Positions 1-9,200 of a stretch of 40,397 nt of DNA are shown one piece after another. The DNA comes from Emiliania huxleyi CCMP1516 (Eukaryota; Haptophyta; Isochrysidales; Noelaerhabdaceae). Position numbers and translations under genes: made by a program. The stretch spans positions 302,040 to 342,436 of the forward strand of contig NW_005195017.1 of the NCBI RefSeq assembly GCF_000372725.1. The letters are read 5' to 3'. Under the pieces are notes generated by a model. The model worked only from the letters and a program-made list of their open reading frames with translations. It ran no database searches and was not told where the DNA came from. How positions within the stretch are numbered: the stretch's first letter is position 1; each line of letters opens with the position of its first letter.

Positions 1-502
1 TCGGGGCGGAACCCCCCCCCCCTAGCATGTGGTGGGCACCCCCCAGCAGTTCGTGGCCATCATGCACCGGTGCTCCAGAACTAAGCAGAGCCGCCGCGCC
101 CCGCGCCCCGCCCACCCCGCCCGCCACGTCCACGCCCCCCTCGCCCCCCTCGCCTACCGACCGCCGCCGTGGCGCCCACGGGCTCAGCCTGGGGCGCGGG
201 GCGCGAGGGCGGCTGGTGAACAAACGTCGCCTGCTCCGCCACCAGCCGCCCAGTTGCGGCGATGGCGGAGGTGTGCCGAGGGGGACCGGGAGGCGGTAAG
301 TCGTCGTTGCCCGGCGCTGCTTGCAGCGCCATGGCGATGGCCTAAGAGGTTCCTCCTTTCCGCGCCCCCCCCCCGCAAGGCGCGCGATACACACCTCCCC
401 ACCCTCCCCGCCCTCCCCGCCCCTCCCGCCCTCCCAGGCGAGCTGCTCGGCCTCGCGCAGGAGCGGCGCCCCCTCAGGCCCCCTCGGGGCAAGGAGGCGC
501 CC

Positions 503-546
503 GAGCCGTCTCGGAGCCGTCTCGGAGCCGTCTCGGAGCCCTCCCC
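503..546. repeat. 11-bp tandem module (GAGCCGTCTCG) at intron 3' end
   Basis: About 3.7 copies of an 11-mer immediately before a likely 3' splice site (ctgtag at 546-551) of the GT8-like gene. The same style of short TCTCGG/TCTAGG module forms the bodies of introns at 22.3-24.7 kb. Confidence 0.8.
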
Positions 547-602
547 TGTAGGAGCAGGGAGGTGCGCGCCCTCGGCGGCGTCGGCTACAACGGCGGCGTG
601 CA

Positions 603-791
603 GCTCCTGCGCCTAGAAGCGGAATACGTATTCATGTATCCCAACCAGCACTCGAGAGGACACGTATTCAGCCGTATTCACCCGTATTCCGCTGTATTCA
701 CTGTATTCTTCTCTGTTGTATTCACGCGGTGCTCTGAATACGCTGCACAATACCGTATTCGTGCCCTCAAGTTGGCGTATTCAACACGTAG
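603..791 (+). repeat. GTATTC-rich insertion/intron flanked by a 9-bp direct repeat
   Basis: A 189-nt segment packed with irregular copies of GTATTC interrupts the GT8 reading frame. GCTCCTGCG occurs at 603-611 and again at 792-800. Removing 603-791 as a GC-AG intron joins VQ to LLRLD. Its length is a multiple of three and it has no stop in the gene's frame, so retention would not truncate the protein. Confidence 0.7.
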
Positions 792-1498
792 GCTCCTGCG
801 GCTCGACGCGATGCGGTCCTCCGCAGCGTACGCCGCCGCCATCGAGCGGTACGCGGCGGGAGGCTTCGGCAGGCCGGGCGCGCCTCCGATGAAGGAGGGC
901 GGCATCGGCTGGCTCGGCGACCAGACGCTCTACTCGTGGATGAGCGTCAACTCGACCGGTCCCCGCCCCCCCCGTCCCGCGAAAGGGCCGTGCGACCGGC
1001 AACCCCTCCCCGGACCTTCTCGGGGCCCTGCGGTAGGCTTCCGCGCCTTCTTCCGCGACCTGCCCTAAGCTAGAACCAGCAAATCGGCACCGACGCACAT
1101 GGCGGGCTGGCCCCGCTTCTGGCGGTGGCACGCCTGCGGCTCGCCGTGCCGGCTGCTGCACGGCAACAGCACGGCAACTTTGTCGGGCACAAGCGCTTCA
1201 TGGAGCTCCTCAAGGCGGACCCGTCTGGCGCGTCGTGCTCCGCCGTGGTGGCGAGCCACCGCGCCACCGACGCCACGTTCCGCAACGGGACCGCCGACGC
1301 GCGCATGCTCGACGTTGTGGCCCGCACTTGCTGCAAGCAGTGACGGTTCGATTTCAGTATTGCGTTGGTCTCTCTGTGAGTCTGTCGAGAGCGGAGAGCA
1401 GAGGCCGCGCGTGCCCGGAACGATGAAGTGTGTAGTTGGGATGATTTGTGTTTTATGCATACATCAAGATCTCTGCGGGACACCAGTAGATTTGTTGA

Positions 1499-1807
1499 GT
1501 GGAGATCGTAGATGCCGATCAGAGATCTTCCACACACAGCATCTCTCACAAAACTCAGAGATCTTTAACTGAAGATAGAGATCTTGAGCAGCCGACATCG
1601 GCACCTCGAGATCTCTGGCCGGAGACGGAGATGTTGAAAAAGCGCCTAGAGATCGTGTGCGCCGACTGGAGATTGCAAAATGGCGCGAAAAGAGGGTGGA
1701 GATCCGCTTGAAGGTGTGAAAGGAAAAGAGCATCCCCTTGGAAGGACGTCGATCCCCCCCCTGACACGCCTCCCCCACAAGTCGAGATTGGAGATTGGAG
1801 ATCGGAG
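1499..1807. repeat. GAGATC-rich dispersed repeat
   Basis: Imperfect GAGATCT/GAGATTGGAG words recur about every 15-40 bp and end in a clean run of GAGATTGGAGATTGGAGATC at about 1783-1810, just ahead of the KDZ-like exon. The same words, reverse-complemented, fill 2737-3170. Confidence 0.7.
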
Positions 1808-2460
1808 ATGAAGATCGGAGAACGCGCCTCCTTGTTATATGAGCGCGCCGCGATGGAGCTCACCTCGTTAGTCTCTGGCATGACCGAGTTCGCCGCGAAC
1901 CTGTATCCTCTGAAGACCGAGGAGGAGCTCGTGGCGCTCCTGAGCGGCATCCACCACTTCCCACCTGGCGTGCCTGAGCGTGCCCGTCGCGTCCATGAGC
2001 GGCTGCCCGCCGGGTCGGCACTCTGCTCCTCTGACGTCGGCGTGCTGATTGGACGGCTCGACACGGAGGGTGGCCTTGGCGGCTTGTACAAGCATCTCGC
2101 GCACACCAAGGAGGGCCCTCTACATCTCGTTCCGAGCATCACCCACTGCGCCGTCTGCGCGCTCAATGGAGAGCAGGTTCCTCTCGTCGTCAAAAGCAGC
2201 CTCGGGCATGCATTCCCTCGCCCCACCGTCTACCTCGACGGCAGAGGCGGCGTTCGCGAGAGCGTGCTCTACTGCAAGTGGTGCCCGCGCTGCAATGCCA
2301 AACACAACATGTCATACGCCGAAGGGGGTACGATCCTGCAGCGGGGCGAGCAGCTGGCTTACCCGGGCGCGATGCAGCGGGACAACCGATTTGTGCAGCT
2401 TTCGCGCGACACTATCATCGAGACGGAGGTCCTGGTCCGCCTCACGTGGGGGAACCATGG
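1808..2460 (+). CDS. KDZ-transposase-like Cys-cluster protein, first exon only
   Basis: An open exon of about 217 codons ending at a strong donor (gtgagt at 2461). Residues about 105-165 hold paired cysteines: HCAVCALNGEQ, then VVKSSLG, then VLYCKWCPRCNAKH followed by NMSYAEGG. A short basic/aromatic strand RDTIIETEVLVRLTW closes the exon. This layout (CxxC, a VV..G stretch, CxxC, NY/NM, then an 'etvfe..ll' strand) resembles the CxC zinc-binding clusters preceding Kyakuja-Dileera-Zisupton transposase catalytic domains. The catalytic part is not visible downstream: the intron runs into minisatellites and the assembly gap. Two in-frame Met codons (1808, 1853) are possible starts; the first lies in the repeat, so 1853 may be the true one. 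Family assignment is from pattern memory. Confidence 0.45.
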
Positions 2461-3181
2461 GTGAGTGAGCTTTTTATTATCAAAAAAGAAAACGATGATG
2501 ACAGCGGCGTCATCTCCAATCTTGCGTCGACACATCTCCGAGGGCGGCGCAGCCAAGCCCGAGTAGTGGTCTTCTTGAGGCGCGTCAGCGCCGAGTCCGT
2601 GAGGAGCGGCCCCAGCTTGCTGGGTGCGGCCCCGCCGCGGGCCGTAGCGAGAATCGCGCAGCGAGTCGGCCGGAGAGGTTAAAACCGGCGCCGCAGGCTC
2701 TTCGGGCCAAAAATAAAAAATAAAAAATAAAAAATCATCTCCGATCTCCATCTCCAATCTCCAATCTCCAGCGTCATATTTTGCCGGATCCAGTCAGATC
2801 TCCGATCTCCATCTCCAATCTCCAATCTCCAACGTCATATTTTGCCGGATCCAGTCAGATCTCCGATCTCCATCTCCAATCTCCAATCTCCAATCTCGAT
2901 TCGGGGGTCGGGGAGGGGGGGGGGGGGGGGGGGCCCCAACCTTCAAGGAAATGCCCTTTGGATTCTTTCCCCCCGCAAATTTCCGATTTCCAATCTCCAA
3001 TCTCCCATTTGACCCCTGCCGCCCCCAGGTGGAATTTCCAATCTCCAATCTCGATTTCCAATCCCCCCCCCGGGGGGGGATGCCCGGCCCGAGGATCTAC
3101 AATCTGGGTTCCCCATCTCCAATCTCCCCCTTTGACCCTGGGAACTGCCAACACGATCCACAATCTGGGATCTCAATTTTT
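2461..3181. repeat. Minisatellite block: (AAAAAT)n and a 61-bp CCAATCTCC unit
   Basis: An A-rich stretch of AAAAAT units lies at about 2708-2734. Two and a half copies of a 61-bp unit (about 2737-2900) follow; GTCATATTTTGCCGGATCC appears at about 2773 and 2834. Each unit contains CTCCAATCTCCAATCTCC. Degenerate CCAATCTCC words and homopolymer G/C runs continue to the gap. No coding sequence is seen. Confidence 0.8.
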
Positions 3182-3281
3182 NNNNNNNNNNNNNNNNNNN
3201 NNNNNNNNNNNNNNNNNNNNNNNNNNNNNNNNNNNNNNNNNNNNNNNNNNNNNNNNNNNNNNNNNNNNNNNNNNNNNNNNN
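3182..3281. other. Assembly gap (100 N)
   Basis: Exactly 100 N characters, a usual placeholder for a gap of unknown size. It sits inside the minisatellite block, so the true distance between its flanks is unknown. Confidence 0.99.
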
Positions 3282-5076
3282 AGTAACCCATTTTTTTTTT
3301 TGAGTTTTTGGGCACTGATAAATTCGCGGCGTTCGCAGCGAGCCGAGGCCCGGGCCACGGCGCTCGGCCTGCTGAGAGAATACCTTTCCCGGACGGCAGT
3401 GACAATTTACCCGACATCAATCGTCGACGGCAAGCTCGAGAACTGCGCCTCCAAAGTCGCCCAGATTCGCCTCTCGCGGCGCGCTGAGTTAGTATCGCCG
3501 GTGCGCCAGCCGGCTCTGCTCCACAGCAGGGCATGCCTGACTGGCTCCTGCTAGCCGTGCGTCCTGGTGGCATCCATTGCCAGCTCAGGTAGCCTCAGAA
3601 GGTCGCCTCGCGCACAACTCGGCGCCGCACAGCACCGCTCCGCGTTACTACCGAGTTAGTATCGTCGACCCACAGAGACTGCTCTTCTGTAGGTGGAGCC
3701 GACAAACGCCGGCCGGGTCGGCCCCGCCGCCCCCATCGCCGCCGCCGGGGCGGCGGCGGCCTCGGCGGACCATCCGGCGCGCCGCGCGCCCGACGGGGAG
3801 GTGTTCACCACTCCTGGCTCCTCACCCCGCCACGCCTTCGTGCAGACGCCGTGGCACCCGCCTCAGGCGCCGCTCGGACTCGGTTGACGGCCGCCCAAGT
3901 GCTTGGCTCGTGCCCAGCCGACCGGCAGGCGATGCCCACTCGCTGCTAGGCTAATCCCGGGCTGTCAAGCGGCGGTGTGGTGCCGTGAAGGGCAGCGGTG
4001 CCAAAACTACGACTATTAGTACCGTGCGGGGGCAGTGCATTTAATTCTGTCAAAAATCGAAATGTGCTCCGTGGGACGTATTGGGCTAGGATCATACGTC
4101 CGGGAGGCCCCCCATGCGTGCCGCAACGACCCACAGTTCTGGTACCACTCTCTTCACGTTCACAGCTCCTAAGTGTGCCATAACTCCGATACAGGGGGTA
4201 TCTAGATACGGGTAGAGGGTGTGGATGCTGAGTTGACGGAAATCGGAGGACGCGACCCACCTCGCCACAGACGGTCCCGCGCCTCGCCGCTAAGACGGGT
4301 ATACGACCGCGGCTCGTGTGCGTGTACCCGTCTTTGTCCGGAGTGAAAAGTCCAACGCGCTCGTCGGTGACGGTGTCCTCCAACCTGCGCCGCGCTCGGC
4401 GAACCTCGACAGCGCTTTCGGTGGCATGCAGCTCCTTGCGACAGAAGCCTGGAGAGCAGCTCCTCTGCTGCTCACACGCTCTGCACAGTTGGCACAGCCT
4501 ACTGTGCGGCTGCCATAGCTGTCACACCGATGGGCTAGCCCTCACTGGCCCTCAGTCACTTGTGCTGCGGCTTGTGTGAGCGACACTGCTCGACGACTGC
4601 CGGCACACTGTGAGACCATGGGTGTGAGGTAAAAGCACGCTACCAGCGCTTGGTCACATCAGCCCTGAGGTCAGATTCTTCTACTCTGTTGATGACAACA
4701 CTTGTCTACTTGCTGGAGCCGAGCAGGAGGGCCCAGCGCACAACCTCTGGTCAACTCACCCTCCACACCCCGTAATTATATCCTTGTGAGGTGGCTACGA
4801 ATCATCCATAGTGCATAGACCAATGGCTAGTTCCCCAATTCACTCTCTGACACGCTAGAAATCTTGAAAACGTCCAACAGAGAGCTCCGTGTTGCTCGGA
4901 GGCGCTACCGTGGGCACGTGGGGTCGAGCCGCCCTCGCAGCCGGCAGTACGGTAGCGCCTCGGCAATGTTACACTAGTGCGGCGGTTGCCGTCGACCCTC
5001 TGGGGTGTCGTACATGGGGCTCGTTACCTCCTAGCGCTATGATCCAAATGAGACTGTGCAGCGGGAGGTCCTCCGC
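3282..5076. other. No confident gene
   Basis: Short open stretches exist (for example 3693-3887 after a possible acceptor at 3692), but no recognisable domain, sustained third-position GC bias or consistent splice pattern. From about 4000 the sequence is less GC-rich and stop-dense. Confidence 0.6.
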
Positions 5077-6250
5077 TCAGACGATCTGGCGGTCCTGCGT
5101 CGTTGACGCTTCAACAAGGTCGTCGCCGTTCGACGGCTCCGTCATTGAAGAGGTTGAGCCGCGGGTCGTTAGAGCGAGGGCGGTGACGCGGCGCACGCGC
5201 GACTGGGCCGTCTGCTTGGTCGCGCCGAGCGCCTGTGCGAGGAGGGCGATCGAGACCTGGCGGTGCGGGTCCGCGTGGCAGCCGACGGCGAGGTCGTCGT
5301 ACAGCCCATCGGCGAGCAGGTCGCGCGGCGTCACCTCAAAAAAGCGCCCAAAGATGCAGCCGCCGAGCGCGGCGTCGTTCTCGTGCGCCATGACGATCGG
5401 CAGCCTGGCCTCGCGCGCGGCGCGCACCTGCTCTGCGAGCGCCTCGGCGCCATCGCCGGCCCACGTTGACTCGTTCAGGTAGAGCAGCATATGCGTCGCC
5501 TCTTCGCCGCTGCTACCGCTCGCGCGAGGCAGCGAGGAAAGGAGCGAGGGCGGTGCGTCGGTGATGGAGATGTTGTCAGGCACGGCCGCCGCGACCGCAT
5601 CGGCCAGCCCTCGCGCCCCGTCGTTCACAGTCGAGGCCCAGAGAACCACCGGCTTGGCGAAGGTGAGGCTGTCGGCTCGGATCTCGCCCGAGATGTACAG
5701 GGGCAGCGCCGTCTCGCCCGCGTACTTTGGCGTCTTCAGCAGCAGCGCCTCGGCGATGATCTTGAGCGAGACGTGCTGGAAGGCCTCGATCCGATGCCAC
5801 ACCACCATCGGCCAGCCGGCGTCGAAGATGGCGGCCTGCAGCTCCTCGGGGCACTCGGATCGCAGCTCGGCGAGCGTGCCTCCGCCCTTGTCCGGGTCTG
5901 CCTCGTGGACGAGCACGAGCGGCTTGCCCATCTCCAGCGCGGCGCGGACCTCGCGCAAGCAGTTCGTCGAGCGCAGGTAGCCCCGCGACAGGAAGCAGAG
6001 CACCACCTGCGAGCGACGAATGTACGCCTCCAGCTCTCCGATGTTCTTGAGATCGTCGATGTCGAGGAAGATTTCGCAGCCGGGCAGGAACTGCTGGAGC
6101 TCGTTCTTGATGACGGCGACAGCGTCCTACAAGGGTGGAAGGGCAAGTCAGGTACCGTCTCCGCACATGCAAAGGCGTGGGGCAAGAGGGGGGTGAGCAA
6201 AACCTGCCCCGTGCTCCAGACGTGGCTGAGGAAGAGGTGCCACTGCTGGC
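5077..6250 (-). other. TIR domain plus second, degenerate TIR-like domain
   Basis: Exons 12-13 encode WHLFLSHVWSTGQ (strand A), FLDIDDLKNIGELEAYI, VVLCFLSRGYLRSTN and CLREVRAALEMGKPLVLVHE. This is the S-x-x-Y-x-x-S-x-x-C-x-x-E spacing of TIR domains; the Glu (about residue 2519) sits where catalytic TIR NADases have theirs. About 100 residues later PVVLWASTVND, THMLLYLNESTWAG and ARLPIVMAHENDAALGG repeat the same fold order without the C-x-x-E, so the second copy is probably structural. Whether the first copy cleaves NAD+ or only scaffolds is unknown. The protein ends about 40 residues after the second copy. Confidence 0.75.
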
Positions 6251-9200
6251 TGTCGGCGAGGGTGATGCCGTCGCGCATCGGCTCGCGCTTCGACGAGACG
6301 AGCCGCATGGTCTTCGCCCTCGAAGCGCTGACCGCCGATACGAGGATGACGGCTAGCGAGACGGCGAGCATGACCGCGGTGAGGACGACGGCAAAGGTGG
6401 TGGCGCCGAGCGAGTTCTTGTAGCCGACGAGGTTGTAGCACATGTCTTCGTATTCGGTGCTGTCGCAGAGCTGCGGCGGTGGGGAGCGGGTGGTGTGAGG
6501 TTGCGCGGACGAGGGAGAGAGAGACGGCGAGGAAGTGTCAACAGGGCGCGGACTTGGATGACCACCCCCGACGCGAAGCAGCAGGTCAGGAGCAGGTTGG
6601 CGATGCACGCCAGGCAGAGGTCGTCGGAGCGCTTGTAGGGACGGGCGAGCGCTAGCAGAGTGAGAAACATGGCCGAGACGATGGCGGCGACCACAGTGCG
6701 CAGCAGCTTCCTGGAGCCGTACTCCGGGTCGATGAAGAGCACCATCGAGGTGAGGAAGATCTTGCGGACCAGGTCGAGCACCTCCCAGAAGAGGAAGCGG
6801 GCGGAGTAGTCCCGCCAGAGGAAGCTCGTCGCACGGGAGAGCGGCGTTGCACGCTGCGCAGCCACTGGCTTGCGGGCGCGGAGCAGCAGCGCCAAGAAGC
6901 CGAGCGGCACGAGGACGGGCCAGAGGGCGAAGAAGGCCCAAAAGTACGGCGCGAGTCCGCTCGTCTCGTCGTCCCACGTCGGGCCGGCGTCGCACGTGAG
7001 CGACGGGTCGGCGAGCAGGTAGCTGATGCGCTGGCCTGTGGCGTCGTCGTAGCCAAAGGACTCGCACAGCCTGGCGCTGAAGATGGAGCGCGAGACGGAG
7101 GGAAGCACGAGGTAGAAGATGAGGATCGCCCAGTAAAGGAGGCGGCCGAGCAGTTGGTGATCGAATGCCTGCTTGTTGTTGAGGACCGCCACCACGGCCA
7201 CGATGGCGAGAGACACGAAGGCGACAGCGGCGTACGGCCAGAGGCCTGCGACGAGCAGCCGCGTGCTCATGGCTCCGATGCAGCTGCCGGGGATGGCAAC
7301 GCCGAACAGGTCCAGGCTGAACAGCTTGAGCACGTCGAGCCAACGCGTAAAGTGCTCGTCCAAGCGGACGCCGTAGACGAGGCCGAGGATGCTGCTTACC
7401 TGGTAGAAGCCGACGACGATCTTGAACTTGGGCTGCAAGCCGACCTCGGACTCGATGCGGGTGGCCCGCCTTCGGAGGCGGCGGGAGAAGGGGAGGTGAC
7501 GGAGCCCAGCATAGGTGGCGGCGAGCGCTGCGATGACGATGACAAAGCCGACAAAGATGCCGGCGGAGCGAGCCGTCGTGGGGCAGGCGACGCAACGCCC
7601 CTCGGCAGAGCTAAAGTAGTCCGAGTCCGCGACGCAGACCTCGCAGAGCGGGCCGGTGTGGCCGGCGGTGCAGTACGGGTCGTCATCACCGTCGGTGAGG
7701 CGGCGGTGGCGGGAGGGCTGGCCAGAGCTACCAGAGCACGTCTCTGAGTCACAGCGGCGAAGCTCCGAGGTGGCGTCGGAGGCGCGCCAGTAGCCGGCGT
7801 CCACGCCGAGGGTCTGGAGGGCGGTGCCGGCGCTGCAGTTGGCGTGCAGCGGGCACGACTTGCAGTGCTTGGTCGGGTTCTCAAAGATGTCGTCTGAGTC
7901 GGCGCTCGCGTCCTTCAAGTAGAAGCCCTCCTTGCAGAAGGAGCAGGTGACGTCGCCGCTGCCGCTAGCGAGGGGATAGGGGCAGAGAGTGCACTGCGAG
8001 AGTCCCTCGCTCGCCGCGTAGGTGCCCGCCTCGCACTCCTCGCAAGCGGTACGGGAGACAGCAAACTTGCCTTTCGGGCACAGCACGCAAGCAGGCATGC
8101 TGGCCGAGGGGGCGATGCTGCCTGGAGCGCACGGCGTCTGCTGCGTGGAGCCCGTGGTGGCGAAGTGGCCCGGCGTGGCGGCGGTGCACTTCGAGGCGGC
8201 GGCTAGGTTGGTCGCGCGCGAGTAGCTGCCCTTCTCGCACGGCAGCGGCGCCGCCGCGCCCTCGGCGCAGTAGCTGCCCTCCAAGCACGGAAGGCAGCCC
8301 GTCGCGCCCGTGTCGTTCTGGTAGGATCCGGCGGAGCAGCGCTCGCACTTGGCGAGGCCGGGCGTGGCGGCGAAATGGCCGGGCTCACAGGGCTCGCACG
8401 TCTCGCTGCTCTCCGCCCCTGGCGCCGCGCTCGCTGTGCCGATGGGGCACAGCTCGCACGCCGCGCTCGAGCTGGAGCCTCTCTTTGGGTTGAAGCTGCC
8501 CGCAGGGCAAGCCTGCCAGACAAGGCGCGAGGCGGCGCCCGCGTCCTCGCAGACGCCGCCCTTCGGGCAAGCTTCGCAGGCGGCGCTGCCGACGTCGGGG
8601 GAGAAGGAACCCGCGGCGCAAGGCAAGCACTCCTCCTGGCCGCTCGCTGGCTGGTATTGGCCGGGCGCGCAGAGGAAGCAGTCCGAAATGTTCGCGGCCC
8701 GCTCGTTGGGCATGTGGGTGCCGGCGGGGCACTTCTGTGGGAGGACGGATCCCTCGGGGCAGAAATGCCCGAGCCAGCAGGGGCCGCTGCAGTCGGAGGT
8801 GAAGTGGTCCGACGCGTCCCCGTAGTGACCCTCGGCGCAGAGCCTGTTGCAGCCGGGCAAGTCGCCGATGATCTGGCCGACGTTCGGCATCCAAGATCCG
8901 AGCGGGCAGTCCCACGTTAGAGGCGAGGCGGCGAGGATCGTGATGTTGCCTGGCGCAGAGTTGCCGAAGAAGGTCGTGTTGCGGAGGATCGAGCCGGAGG
9001 TAGCGACGCTGGAGGTGAAGAAGAGTGCAGCGGGGGTTCGGCTCGCGATATTGTCGACAAACTGCGAGTTGGTGAGAGCTAGGCGCTCGATACCGAGGAG
9101 ATAAAGAGCCTACAAAAGAACACAGTCTGGTCTCCCGCTTCAGTCTCTGCACCCTCTTGTGGAGGGGGCGCGCGGCACCGCTTGATAGCCACTCGTGCAA

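Larger units (their letters stand above)
25..1343 (+). pseudogene. GT8 glycosyltransferase (xylosyltransferase-like), 5'-truncated and probably disrupted
   Basis: Unrecognised at the 5' end, clear in the middle. Coding blocks at about 558-602, 792-958 and 1037-1343 give GYNGGVQLLRLDAMRSS, GGIGWLGDQTLYSWMS and, in shifting frames, NQQIGTDAH, WRWHACGSPCRLLHGN and HGNFVGHKRFMELL, ending in TGA at 1341-1343. The order (G-x-N-x-GV block, WLGDQ block, W-N-x-Q block, LLHGN) is that of GT8 enzymes such as glucoside/xyloside xylosyltransferases, which transfer xylose in the Golgi. Introns: 603-791 (GC-AG) and 959-1036 (GT-AG). An upstream exon at about 25-75 and a donor gtaagt at 297 are likely. Oddities: an in-frame stop after RDLP (about 1066), a frame change near 1100, and an 11-bp tandem duplication at about 1158-1180 that shifts the frame inside LLHGN. 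The DxD metal site would lie outside the window. Decay is my reading; assembly errors could also explain it. Confidence 0.5.

Noticed and set aside
3693..3887. Possible exon (GRVGPAAPIAAAGAAAA)
   Set aside because: Low-complexity Ala-rich translation with an acceptor but no partner exon or domain.
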